This document shows positions 52,177-60,537 of a stretch of 64,000 nt of DNA, in pieces. A program made the translations under genes and the position numbers. The DNA is taken from the NCBI RefSeq assembly GCF_031769195.1, contig NZ_JAVHNP010000003.1, forward strand, positions 186,001 through 250,000. Direction: 5' to 3'. Within the stretch, counting starts at the first letter, position 1. The number at the start of each line of letters is the position of its first letter. The notes under the pieces were generated by a model that was not told where the DNA came from, ran no database searches, and saw only the letters and a list, made by a program, of their open reading frames with translations. The stretch comes from Vreelandella sp031769195. GTDB taxonomy: Bacteria; Pseudomonadota; Gammaproteobacteria; Pseudomonadales; Halomonadaceae.

Positions 52177-52914
52177 ATGGTTACCTTAGATGCCATTACC
52201 TTTGATTTAGATGACACCTTGTGGGACAACCAGGGGGTGATGCTGAAAACCGAAGAGGGCCACTACCGCTGGCTGCTTGAGGCGTTGGCCGCCTGGCGGG
52301 CTGCCCGTCAGGAAGCGCCGCTGGCCTTAGGCTATGAAACGGGCGTGGCAGATTATCTTCAGCGCCGCCAGCAGTGGGCCACTCAAGTGCCAGAGCGGCG
52401 AGGCGACTTTACTTGGCTGCGGCTGCGGGCGTTGGAGGCTCAGTTAGAAGCCAGTGGCTTACCGCGCAGCGCAGCGCTGCTATGGGCAGCCGCGGCGATG
52501 AACGAGTTTCATCGTCTGCGGGTGCAGGTCACGCCGCATCCAGAGGCGGCAGGTTTGCTGGCAGCGCTTGCCGAGCGGTATCGGCTAGCGGCCATTACCA
52601 ACGGCAATATTCACCTGAAGCGCCAGCCGCTAGCGGCTCACTTTCCTGTCGCGATTGCTGCTGGGGAGCTGTTGGCACCCAAACCTGATCCTAAGCCGTT
52701 TCTCACCGCATTAGCGCGTTTGAATACCGTGCCGCAGCGCGCTATGCACGTGGGAGACTCGTGGCAAGAAGATGTGCTCCCCGCCCAGCAGCTAGGAATG
52801 CACGCTGCCTGGGTGGCCGAGCAAGGCGACCAAACACTGCCTGCACGGGTTCACCGGATTGCTCATGTGAAAGAGCTGCCCGACCTGATCGAGTGGCTCG
52901 AAAAACGCGCCTAG
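52177..52914 (+). CDS. HAD-family hydrolase (YigB-like)
   Basis: A 245-residue HAD phosphatase. Motif I is FDLDDTLWDN with the nucleophile Asp, motif II ITNGN, motif III the Lys of KPDPKPF, motif IV HVGDSWQEDV. A helical cap lies between motifs I and II. In E. coli the equivalent gene after xerC is yigB, an FMN phosphatase of broad specificity. It starts right after xerC and ends 7 bases before the convergent engB. Confidence 0.9.
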   Translation: MVTLDAITFDLDDTLWDNQGVMLKTEEGHYRWLLEALAAWRAARQEAPLALGYETGVADYLQRRQQWATQVPERRGDFTWLRLRALEAQLEASGLPRSAALLWAAAAMNEFHRLRVQVTPHPEAAGLLAALAERYRLAAITNGNIHLKRQPLAAHFPVAIAAGELLAPKPDPKPFLTALARLNTVPQRAMHVGDSWQEDVLPAQQLGMHAAWVAEQGDQTLPARVHRIAHVKELPDLIEWLEKRA

Positions 52915-52921
52915 ACGGCCT

Positions 52922-53569
52922 TTACTCGTTCGTTTCTTCGGGCGTGTGCAGCCATTGGTCAAGCTTTTGCGAAAGCGTGTCCACGCCGTCGCGCTTTAGC
53001 GACGAAAAGAGCTGAACCGAGACTAGGTCTTCCCACTCTTTTAGACGAGCGCGGACCTTTTGCAGCGCAGCGCTGGCCGGGCCTCGTTTCAGCTTATCCG
53101 CCTTTGTGAGCAGGATATGCACCGGCATCCCGCGCTGGTCGGCGTAATCGAGCATCATTTGGTCGAATTCGGTCAGCGGGTGGCGTACGTCCATTAGCAG
53201 TACAAGGCCGCGCAGACTAAAGCGGCCGCGCAGATAGTCGGAGAGGTGCTTTTGCCACTCAATTTTGACCGCTTCCGGTACTTTGGCGTAGCCGTAACCG
53301 GGAAGGTCCACTAAACGACGAGACTCATCGTTCATCACGGTGAAAAAATTGATGAGCTGAGTGCGCCCTGGCGTGCGAGAGGTGCGCGCCAGTGCATTTT
53401 GCTGAGTCAGCGCGTTAATGGCGCTGGATTTCCCGGCATTCGAGCGACCGGCAAACGCCACTTCTGCGCCGGTATCATCAGGGCACAGCGCCAGCGTCGG
53501 CGCGCTGATCATAAAGCGCGCTGTGGGGTAGTTCAGTCGAGGAACTGGGCTATTATGGGGGGTAGACAT
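52922..53569 (-). CDS. engB: Ribosome biogenesis GTPase EngB/YsxC
   Basis: A 215-residue TRAFAC GTPase. G1 is GRSNAGKSS (usually GRSNVGKSS), the G2 threonine region is TSRTPGRTQ, G3 is DLPGYGYAK and G4 is LTKADK. EngB helps mature the large ribosomal subunit and is essential in many bacteria. The ATG at MSTPHNSP is preferred to one seven codons upstream. It is divergent from cytochrome c4, as in pseudomonads. polA is not in view. Confidence 0.94.
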   Translation of the reverse strand: MSTPHNSPVPRLNYPTARFMISAPTLALCPDDTGAEVAFAGRSNAGKSSAINALTQQNALARTSRTPGRTQLINFFTVMNDESRRLVDLPGYGYAKVPEAVKIEWQKHLSDYLRGRFSLRGLVLLMDVRHPLTEFDQMMLDYADQRGMPVHILLTKADKLKRGPASAALQKVRARLKEWEDLVSVQLFSSLKRDGVDTLSQKLDQWLHTPEETNE

Positions 53570-53879
53570 GGATTTAATCCTGAAAAACAAACCTGTAAGA
53601 CGGCCCGCTGGCTAACCTAATGGGGAGGTGCGAGCAGTACCGCGACGAATTACCCCAAAAGCAGACCGGGACTTGCATTCCCGCCGCTAGGGTGATTCGT
53701 TATAATGCAAGCGGTTTATAACTGCGACCTGGGGCGCTAGTGTACCATCGCGCTCTAGCCAGCAGCGACCAACACAACATGTTGTTCGTTTTGGCGGAGC
53801 TGACCCTGGTAATGTGCTGAACCTGGGCAGCGCCCAGGGTGCGTACCAGTCAATAATCAAACGGCATAGTGGATTAGCA
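53570..53879. other. Divergent gap between engB and cytochrome c4
   Basis: No gene is supported in these 310 bases. Noted elements: TATAAT at 53701-53706 without a properly spaced -35; a perfect 12-base palindrome ACAACATGTTGT at 53774-53785; and, in the cytochrome leader, two hairpins that cannot form together. These are CCTGGGC/GCCCAGG (53822-53828 with 53832-53838) and ACCCTGG/CCAGGGT (53803-53809 with 53834-53840). Their role is unknown. Confidence 0.45.
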
Positions 53880-54509
53880 ATGAGAAAGTTACTGGCAAGC
53901 CTGGCAATTACCATGGGTGCCGTTGGCACCGCCCACGCCCAAACGGACCTTCAAGCCGACGCTGACGCAGCGGCAGGCCGTGAACTCGCGCAAACCTGTG
54001 CAGCCTGTCATGGCCAGCAAGGTATCAGTGCAGTGGGCAGTTTCCCTAACCTGGCAGGGCAGCAAATGTCCTACCTTGCTAAACAGATCATGGATATCCG
54101 TGACGGCAATCGCGTTGTCGCGCAAATGGCCGGTCTCGTAGATAACTTCTCTGACCAAGACGCTTGGGATGTCGCGGCCCACTTTGCGGGTCAAACCGCA
54201 AATCTCGGCCAGACCAGCGATGAAAACGCTGAGCTGCTTGCTCGCGGTGAAGAGCTCTACCGGGCAGGCGATATGTCTAAAGGTATTCCTGCCTGCAGCG
54301 CTTGCCACACGCCTACTGGCGTTGGTATCGGCAGCGCGGTATATCCGGCTCTGTCGGGTCAGCATGCGGAATATACGATCTCTACGCTGCAAGCCTTTGC
54401 ATCGGGCGAGCGTACCAACAGCCCTAATAACCTAATGGGCGATATCGCTTCAAAAATGAGCGACCAGGATATGGAAGCCGTGGCCAACTACGTGTTGGGC
54501 TTGAACTAA
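53880..54509 (+). CDS. Cytochrome c4, dihaem
   Basis: A 209-residue periplasmic dihaem cytochrome c. A signal peptide ends at AHA near residue 20. Haem-binding motifs are CAACH at residues 40-44 and CSACH at 139-143. Met ligands are plausible in the 'VAQMAGLVDNFSDQD' and 'ASKMSDQDMEAVANY' segments, one per half. Cytochrome c4 carries electrons to terminal oxidases such as cbb3. The ATG at MRKLLASL is preferred; an earlier in-frame ATG would bury the signal peptide. Confidence 0.92.
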   Translation: MRKLLASLAITMGAVGTAHAQTDLQADADAAAGRELAQTCAACHGQQGISAVGSFPNLAGQQMSYLAKQIMDIRDGNRVVAQMAGLVDNFSDQDAWDVAAHFAGQTANLGQTSDENAELLARGEELYRAGDMSKGIPACSACHTPTGVGIGSAVYPALSGQHAEYTISTLQAFASGERTNSPNNLMGDIASKMSDQDMEAVANYVLGLN

Positions 54510-54625
54510 TTCTCCTGCCTTAGGTGTCCTCATTCTGCGAAACATGAGCAGAGTGGGGAACCCGCCTCGTACTCTTATGGTCACAGGGTCACTTTCTGGC
54601 CTGCTTATTCTGGAGAATTCTCGCT

Positions 54626-55258
54626 ATGTTAAAAACGTTGATGGTCGCGTTGGCCGGTCTTGGCCTTTCTGCTGCGGTTGGTGCCCAGGAATTGGTGGAA
54701 GGCCAGCACTACACGCTGCTTGAATCGCCCGTGGCGACTCAAGTAGACGAAGATCAGATTGAAGTGACCGAAGCGTTCTGGTTTGGCTGCCCGCACTGCT
54801 ATCGGCTGCAAACGTCGGTAAACGAGTGGTACGAGACCTTAGATGACGATGTTAGCGTTGTGCATATGCCCGCGACCATGGGTGGCAATTGGAATACCCA
54901 CGCCACGGCGTTCTATGCGGCGCAATCGCTAGGTATCGAAGAGGAGCTGCATCAGGACTTCTTCGACGCGATTCATCAGGATGGCCGTTCATTGACCGAC
55001 GCTGACGACATTGCTGAATTCTTCTCTAACTACGGTGTGACTGAAGAGGAAGCCAAGCAGGCGTTAACTGCCTTCAGCGTGCGCAGTGAGGTGAACAAAG
55101 CCAACAGCCGTATGCGTGAAATGCGTCTAATGGGTGTCCCTGCGTTGATCGTCGATGGCCGTTACGTGGTGTCGCCGCAGTCGGCAGGCAGCTTAGAAAA
55201 TATGCCGCAGATTGCCGATGCGCTGATCGAAAAAGTTCGTAGCGAGCGCGCACAATAA
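54626..55258 (+). CDS. dsbA: Thiol:disulfide interchange protein DsbA
   Basis: A 210-residue periplasmic oxidase that introduces disulfides. The signal peptide is residues 1-20 (cleavage after VGA). The active site is CPHC, Cys55-Cys58, in FWFGCPHCYRLQ. The cis-proline loop is GVPALIVDG near residue 172. Its place after cytochrome c4 and before a nuclease-like gene is the same as in pseudomonads. GGAG lies a dozen bases before the ATG. Confidence 0.95.
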   Translation: MLKTLMVALAGLGLSAAVGAQELVEGQHYTLLESPVATQVDEDQIEVTEAFWFGCPHCYRLQTSVNEWYETLDDDVSVVHMPATMGGNWNTHATAFYAAQSLGIEEELHQDFFDAIHQDGRSLTDADDIAEFFSNYGVTEEEAKQALTAFSVRSEVNKANSRMREMRLMGVPALIVDGRYVVSPQSAGSLENMPQIADALIEKVRSERAQ

Positions 55259-55260
55259 CG

Positions 55261-56103
55261 GTGCTGGAGCATGGTCACACGGGCGGACCGTCGCGTTCGC
55301 CCGCCGCCCAGACGACCTCTGCGTTGATTGAGCGTGGTTATATCCGGCTGCTAACGTTTAATCTGCAGGTGGGGATTCAAACGTCTGCCTACCACCACTA
55401 TCTGACACGTAGTTGGCAGCATGTGTTGCCTAACCCCCAGCGGCTCAAGCGTTTGGCTATGATGGGCAGCGTATTAGAGCAGTTTGACGTGGTGGGGCTG
55501 CAAGAGGTGGATGGCGGAAGTTTCCGCTCAAGCCGAGTCAATCAGGTGGAGTACTTGGCGGCTCAGGCTGGGTTTCCTCACTATTTTCAGCAGCTGAACC
55601 GTAATCTAGGCCAGTTTGCTCAGCACAGTAATGGGCTCCTCTCGCGGTTAGTGCCCAGTCATATTGAAGAGCATCGTTTGCCGGGCATGCTGCCGGGGCG
55701 AGGCGCTATTCATGTGCGTTATGGCGATGGCCCGGATGCCCTGCATATTTTTGTCGCCCACTTAGCGCTAAGCCATCGTGGACGTGTGCGTCAGCTCAAT
55801 TATTTAAGCGATGTTATTGAGCCGCTGCGCCATGTGGTGGTGATGGGGGATTTGAACTGCACGCCAGAGCAGCTTCACGCCCACGAGCGTTTTAGTACGT
55901 CGCTACCGCTGCATCCCGTTAAGCCTCTGCTCAGCTACCCCTCTTGGCAGCCGCGCCGCGCGCTGGACCATATCCTGCTTTCGCAAACCCTTGAAGCGGC
56001 AGAGGTGCGCGTGCTGGATCACCTGTTCTCCGACCACCTGCCCATCGCCGTCGATTTGCCATTACCGGCAGCGTGTCTCGCGGCTATTCGTCCAAGCGTT
56101 TAA
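55261..56103 (+). CDS. Endonuclease/exonuclease/phosphatase family protein
   Basis: A 280-residue EEP-fold protein. Metal and catalytic residues are seen in LLTFNLQVG (Asn), LQEVDGG (Glu), HLALSHRGR (His), VVMGDLNCTP (Asp, Asn) and the C-terminal SDHLPIAVDL (Asp-His). There is no signal peptide. It starts with GTG two bases after the dsbA stop, so it is probably translated with dsbA. The family includes nucleases and lipid phosphatases; substrate unknown. Confidence 0.85.
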   Translation: MLEHGHTGGPSRSPAAQTTSALIERGYIRLLTFNLQVGIQTSAYHHYLTRSWQHVLPNPQRLKRLAMMGSVLEQFDVVGLQEVDGGSFRSSRVNQVEYLAAQAGFPHYFQQLNRNLGQFAQHSNGLLSRLVPSHIEEHRLPGMLPGRGAIHVRYGDGPDALHIFVAHLALSHRGRVRQLNYLSDVIEPLRHVVVMGDLNCTPEQLHAHERFSTSLPLHPVKPLLSYPSWQPRRALDHILLSQTLEAAEVRVLDHLFSDHLPIAVDLPLPAACLAAIRPSV

Positions 56104-56206
56104 CAATAAGCCCGCTGAACGCTTGCTGGGCGCTGCATTGTCTGCGTATATGCGCTATTGTCTGGGGCGCTGACCCCCCTTAGCCCGTTTTACGCGAGAC
56201 ACTTCC

Positions 56207-56767
56207 ATGTCGGACACAACACAACTACCTGCGTTTATCGGTGCGCTGGACCGCGCTTCAGAGTGGTTTGGACGTACCCTTGCGTGGCTGATCATCATTA
56301 TGATGTTGATTCAGTTCGCGATTGTACTGCTTCGCTATGCCTTCAGTGTGAATAGCATATTTATGCAAGAGCTGGTGATGTACATGCATGCCAGCGTTTT
56401 TATGTTGGCCGCTGCCTACACCTTTCGCCATGACGGGCACGTGCGTGTCGATATCTTCTATCGCGGCATGACCCCACGCCGCCAGGCGCTAGTAAATATG
56501 GCAGGCATTATCTTGCTCCTGATTCCGGTGATGGTCTTTGTCATTGCCTCCAGCTTTGGCTACGTGTCCAACTCCTGGCGCATCATGGAAACCTCCTCAG
56601 ATTACGGTGGCATCCCCGCTGTTTACGCACTCAAAACGCTTATCCCCGCCTTTGCTGTATTAATGATTCTGCAAGGACTAATTGAGTTAGTGCGTAATGG
56701 CTATATCTTCACCGGTCGGATAACGCCGCCAGCCGCCGATGACAATCACCTTGAGGAGCGTGTTTGA
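56207..56767 (+). CDS. dctQ: TRAP small permease DctQ (TakP-type operon)
   Basis: A 186-residue DctQ subunit with four helices. 'LRYAFSVNSIFMQELVMYMHASVFMLAAAYTFRHDGHVRVDIFY' is typical of the larger TAXI/TakP-associated form. First gene of the Q-M-P operon. Its stop overlaps the dctM ATG by one base (TGATG). Confidence 0.9.
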   Translation: MSDTTQLPAFIGALDRASEWFGRTLAWLIIIMMLIQFAIVLLRYAFSVNSIFMQELVMYMHASVFMLAAAYTFRHDGHVRVDIFYRGMTPRRQALVNMAGIILLLIPVMVFVIASSFGYVSNSWRIMETSSDYGGIPAVYALKTLIPAFAVLMILQGLIELVRNGYIFTGRITPPAADDNHLEERV

Positions 56768-58170
56768 TGCTCGAATTTATGCCGCTTATTCTGTTTGCCG
56801 CCATCTGCATCGTGCTGATGCTAGGCTTTCCTGTGGCGCTGTCGCTGGCAGGCACGGCTCTGCTGTTTGCGGGTATGGGGTTGGGTTTAGAAGCGATTGG
56901 CATTGAGGCCAATTTTGACAGCGGCTATCTGGCTGCGCTGCCCAATCGGCTCTACGGCATCATGACCAACCAAACGCTCTTGGCCGTGCCGCTGTTTGTC
57001 TTAATGGGCGTCCTGCTTGAGAAGTCCAAAGTCGCCGAAACGTTGCTGGATGCCATGGCGCTGCTGTTTGGTGCCATGCGTGGCGGTTTGGGTATTTCGG
57101 TAACGCTGGTGGGCATGCTCATGGCCGCGTCCACGGGCATTGTGGGCGCCACGGTGGTCACCATGGGTCTGATGTCGCTACCCACAATGCTTAAGCGTGG
57201 TTACAGCACGTCGCTAGCCACCGGTACCATTTGTGCTACCGGCACGCTGGGCCAGATTATTCCGCCCTCTATCGCCCTAGTACTGTTGGGTGACGTGCTC
57301 TCCTCGGCGTATCAGCAAGCCCAGTTGGATATGGGGATTTTTAGCCCTAAAACAGTCTCGGTTGGCGATCTGTTTATGGGTGCGTTGGTACCGGGCTTGA
57401 TCCTCGTGGTCATGTATATGATCTACGTTGGCCTGGTGGCATTCTTCCGCCCCCAAATGGCGCCAGCGGCGGACCGTGAAGAGCTGATGGCGGAGCTGGG
57501 GCACACCTCTGGGCTAGGCATCCTGCTGCTCAAAGGTTTGGTGCCGCCGGTAGTGCTGATTGTGGCCGTACTGGGCTCTATCCTGAGTGGCTTTGCAACG
57601 CCCACCGAGGCGTCCGCTGTGGGTGCCTTTGGTGCGTTAGTGCTGGCATTGGCTTATCGCCAATTGGACTGGGCGACCCTCAAAGACGTGCTGCGTTCGA
57701 CTACCCACGTAACGACGATGGTGTTCCTGATTCTGATTGGGGCGGCACTGTTCTCGCTGGTGTTCCGCGCCTATGGCGGTGAGCACATGGTGACGGACCT
57801 GTTTGAAAGCATGCCGGGCGGCGTGGTGGGCGCGACGATCATCGTTATGTTGGTGATCTTCCTGCTGGGCTTTATCCTCGACTTTATCGAAATCACCTTT
57901 GTAGTGGTGCCGATCGTGGGGCCGATTCTACTGGCCATGGGGCTCGACCCCATCTGGTTAGGCATCATGATCGCCATTAACCTGCAGACCTCGTTCCTGA
58001 CACCGCCCTTTGGCTTTGCGCTGTTTTACCTGCGCGGAGTGGCACCGCCTTCAGTGCCTACGTCAGCGATTTATCGGGGTGTCGTGCCGTTTATCTTGAT
58101 GCAGTTAGGCATGCTGCTTCTGCTGACATTCTTCCCACAGTTAGCGACATGGCTGCCGGAGCAGTTCTAA
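56767..58170 (+). CDS. dctM: TRAP large permease DctM (TakP-type operon)
   Basis: A 467-residue DctM transport subunit with about twelve helices, longer than the other two in the window by a cytoplasmic insert near residues 185-250. Motifs: 'LLAVPLFVLMGVLLEKSKVAETL', 'STGIVGATVVTMGLMSLP', 'GTICATGTLGQIIPPSIALVLLGDV' and 'NLQTSFLTPPFGFALFYLRGV'. The ATG overlapping the dctQ stop is preferred to a TTG one codon earlier. A strong hairpin separates it from dctP. Confidence 0.93.
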   Translation: MLEFMPLILFAAICIVLMLGFPVALSLAGTALLFAGMGLGLEAIGIEANFDSGYLAALPNRLYGIMTNQTLLAVPLFVLMGVLLEKSKVAETLLDAMALLFGAMRGGLGISVTLVGMLMAASTGIVGATVVTMGLMSLPTMLKRGYSTSLATGTICATGTLGQIIPPSIALVLLGDVLSSAYQQAQLDMGIFSPKTVSVGDLFMGALVPGLILVVMYMIYVGLVAFFRPQMAPAADREELMAELGHTSGLGILLLKGLVPPVVLIVAVLGSILSGFATPTEASAVGAFGALVLALAYRQLDWATLKDVLRSTTHVTTMVFLILIGAALFSLVFRAYGGEHMVTDLFESMPGGVVGATIIVMLVIFLLGFILDFIEITFVVVPIVGPILLAMGLDPIWLGIMIAINLQTSFLTPPFGFALFYLRGVAPPSVPTSAIYRGVVPFILMQLGMLLLLTFFPQLATWLPEQF

Positions 58171-58268
58171 TACCTGCTGAGTTGAAAAATAACCCTGCTA
58201 TCAACGCAAGGGAGTGGCAACCTTAAGCAAATGCAGCCACGCTGCAGACACACAATGGCTTGTAACAA

Positions 58269-58299
58269 CCCGTCTGGCGGCACACGCCAGACGGGGTTT
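58269..58299 (+). terminator. Strong hairpin between dctM and dctP
   Basis: CCCGTCTGGCG (58269-58279) and CGCCAGACGGG (58285-58295) form a perfect 11-bp stem with a five-base loop. It is followed by only a short T run (GTTTCCC), so it may be a leaky terminator or an mRNA-stabilising element 46 bases before the dctP ATG. Confidence 0.7.
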
Positions 58300-58341
58300 C
58301 CCTACCCATAACAGCAATAAAATAAGCAAGAGGGTTAACGC

Positions 58342-59451
58342 ATGAAAGCCAAAGCACTGCCTGTCGCCATTGCCATGACGACTGCTCTTTCTGCCAGCCT
58401 GCTGGTAGTTTCAAGCTTCGACAATCAAGCCCAAGCGCAAGAGAACTTCCGCTGGAAAATGGTCACTTCCTGGCCGAAAAACTTCCCCGGTGTTGGCCAA
58501 GGCCCAGAGCGGCTTTCCCAACTGGTGGAAGAGATGTCTGATGGTCGCCTTACCATCGAAGTGTTTGGCGCGGGCCAGCTAGTGCCTGGGTTTGAAGTCT
58601 TCGATGCCGTATCAGATGGCACTGCTGAGCTGGGACACTCAGCCTCCTACTACTGGAAAGGTAAAGCGCCTGCGGCCCAGTTCTTTGCCGCTGTCCCGTT
58701 TGGTATGAACGCCCAGGAAATGAACGCTTGGTTAAGCTACGGCGGCGGTATGGAGCTGTGGAACGAACTGTACGATGAGTTCGGCGTTGATGTTCTGGCC
58801 GCTGGCTCCTCCGGCGTGCAGATGGGCGGCTGGTACAACAAAGAGATTAACTCGGTTGCTGACCTCGACGGCCTGAAAATGCGTATGCCGGGTCTCGGCG
58901 GCGAAGTAATGAGCCGTATGGGCGTGGCGATTGTGAACATGCCGGGTGGCGAAATCTTCACTTCGCTGCAGTCCGGTGCCATTGATGCCACCGAGTGGAT
59001 CGGCCCTTACAACGATTTAGCCTTCGGCCTGCATCAGGCGGCGGATTACTACTACTACCCCGGCTGGCACGAGCCGACGGTCGTGTTTGAAGCTATCGTC
59101 AACGAAGAGGCCTGGGCAGAGCTGCCGGCGGATCTGCAGGCGATTCTTCGCACCGCCATCAGCGACATTAACCAAAGCGTGCTAGACGAGTACACCGCCC
59201 GTAACAACGACGCGCTGGAAACGCTGGTCAATGAGCATAATGTGGAACTGCGCCGTATCCCTGACGACGTATTGGCCCAAGCCCGCGAGTACTCTGAAGA
59301 AGTCGTAGGTGAGCTCGCGGCTTCCAGCGAGCTGGCTACCCGTATCTATGACTCCTACCGCGAGTTCCAAGACAAAGTAGTGGATTACCACGCGATTTCC
59401 GAGCAGGCGTACTACAACGCCCGTAACCCGGAAGGCGACACCACGCAGTAA
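58342..59451 (+). CDS. TRAP substrate-binding protein, TakP (2-oxo acid) type
   Basis: A 369-residue DctP-family binding protein with a Sec signal peptide cleaved after AQA near residue 33. 'KMVTSWPKNFP', 'GAGQLVPGFEVFDAVSDGT', 'GLKMRMPGLGG', 'DATEWIGPYNDLAFGLHQAADYYYYPGWHEP' are TakP features; in Rhodobacter sphaeroides TakP such residues bind a 2-oxo acid with Na+. Third gene of the Q-M-P operon, after the hairpin. A close paralogue without permease is at 7290-8378 and uses a Tat rather than Sec signal. Confidence 0.92.
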   Translation: MKAKALPVAIAMTTALSASLLVVSSFDNQAQAQENFRWKMVTSWPKNFPGVGQGPERLSQLVEEMSDGRLTIEVFGAGQLVPGFEVFDAVSDGTAELGHSASYYWKGKAPAAQFFAAVPFGMNAQEMNAWLSYGGGMELWNELYDEFGVDVLAAGSSGVQMGGWYNKEINSVADLDGLKMRMPGLGGEVMSRMGVAIVNMPGGEIFTSLQSGAIDATEWIGPYNDLAFGLHQAADYYYYPGWHEPTVVFEAIVNEEAWAELPADLQAILRTAISDINQSVLDEYTARNNDALETLVNEHNVELRRIPDDVLAQAREYSEEVVGELAASSELATRIYDSYREFQDKVVDYHAISEQAYYNARNPEGDTTQ

Positions 59452-59472
59452 CGGGTGTAGCGCAGTATCCTT

Positions 59473-59499
59473 ATGGCCGCCTTCGGGCGGCCATTTTGT
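59473..59499 (+). terminator. Terminator of the TakP TRAP operon
   Basis: ATGGCCGCC (59473-59481) and GGCGGCCAT (59486-59494) form a 9-bp stem closed by a TTCG tetraloop, followed by TTTT. Confidence 0.88.
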
Positions 59500-59583
59500 T
59501 ATATCGGGTTGTGATTAGAGCAGCGTAAGGGCTGCCGCTTGGGTATCCTAGGGCAGATACTGTTCTGCCTCGTAAGGAGTGCT

Positions 59584-60417
59584 ATGTCCTCTACCGATTC
59601 CCGTTTGCGTAATGTGCTTACTATTGCAGGCTCCGATCCCTCGGGTGGTGCGGGGCTGCAGGGCGATTTAAAGACGTTTTCTGCGTTGGGTGTGTATGGC
59701 ACGAATGTCATCACTGCGGTAATTGCCCAGAATACCTGCGGTGTGGCCTCGGTGTATCCTGTGTCCCCCCAAGCCATTCGTGAGCAGCTTGAGCATCTTT
59801 TGGGCGATGTGACCATTGATGCGGTGAAAATCGGCATGGTAGCCAGCCGGGACGTGGCCGAAGTGATCGCTGATGTGCTGCGCCAGCAGCGCCCGCGCTG
59901 GATCGTGCTCGACCCGGTGATGGTGGCGAAGAGCGGTGACATCCTGGTGGATGATGCCGGTATTCGCGCTGTAAAAGAGATTTTGGTGCCGTTAGCGGAT
60001 GTGATTACCCCTAACCTGCCGGAAGCCGCCGTACTGCTCGACTCGCCATCTCCCGTTAGTTTAGACGAGATGGAAGCGCTGCTGCCTAAGCTGGTAGCGC
60101 TAGGCGCTCCCTATGTGGTGCTGAAAGGTGGCCACTTACGCGGTGATACCTGCCCGGACTTGCTAGCAACGCCCCACGGCCACCAATGGCTGCCCGCCTC
60201 ACGCATTGCCACTGAAAATCTTCACGGCACGGGCTGCGCGCTGTCATCCGCTATTACGGCTTGCTTGGCCAAGTTGCCGGAAGATGCCGGGGTAGAGGCC
60301 CCCGAGCAGGCGATTACGGAGGCCAAGCAGTGGCTTCATAGTGCCCTGGCTGCTAGCCACCGCTTAAGTGTTGGCAAAGGGCGAGGCCCAGTACACCACT
60401 TCCATGCCTGGTGGTAA
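59584..60417 (+). CDS. thiD: Hydroxymethylpyrimidine/phosphomethylpyrimidine kinase
   Basis: A 277-residue ribokinase-fold kinase for thiamine pyrimidine synthesis. 'TIAGSDPSGGAGLQGDLKTFSALGVYG' holds the substrate Gln and glycine motif. 'WIVLDPVMVAKSGD', 'TPNLPEAAVLL', and the ATP and catalytic Asp/Cys region 'NLHGTGCALSSAITACLA' are all present. The ATG at MSSTDSRL follows GGAG; the frame is open 15 codons further but unlike the family. No TPP riboswitch is evident upstream. Confidence 0.95.
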   Translation: MSSTDSRLRNVLTIAGSDPSGGAGLQGDLKTFSALGVYGTNVITAVIAQNTCGVASVYPVSPQAIREQLEHLLGDVTIDAVKIGMVASRDVAEVIADVLRQQRPRWIVLDPVMVAKSGDILVDDAGIRAVKEILVPLADVITPNLPEAAVLLDSPSPVSLDEMEALLPKLVALGAPYVVLKGGHLRGDTCPDLLATPHGHQWLPASRIATENLHGTGCALSSAITACLAKLPEDAGVEAPEQAITEAKQWLHSALAASHRLSVGKGRGPVHHFHAWW

Positions 60418-60466
60418 CTTCATGGCCGTTGCGTTGCGGACGCAGAGTCTCCTTGCGGGATAGGCC

Positions 60467-60500
60467 AACGGGCACCATGCTGAAGGGTGCCCGTTTGTTT
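60467..60500 (+). terminator. Terminator after thiD
   Basis: AACGGGCACC (60467-60476) and GGTGCCCGTT (60485-60494) form a perfect 10-bp stem with an eight-base loop followed by TGTTT. Confidence 0.75.
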
Positions 60501-60537
60501 GCCTACTAGGCTGAGCTATTCGGCCAAGGAGCTGCCC

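Noticed and set aside
53570..53879. Possible small RNA near engB, as ErsA/Spot 42-like RNAs lie near engB in pseudomonads
   Set aside because: That RNA lies between engB and polA; here the gap faces cytochrome c4 and shows no promoter-terminator pair of suitable spacing.
59500..59583. TPP riboswitch before thiD
   Set aside because: The gap is short and lacks the CTGAGA thi-box core.
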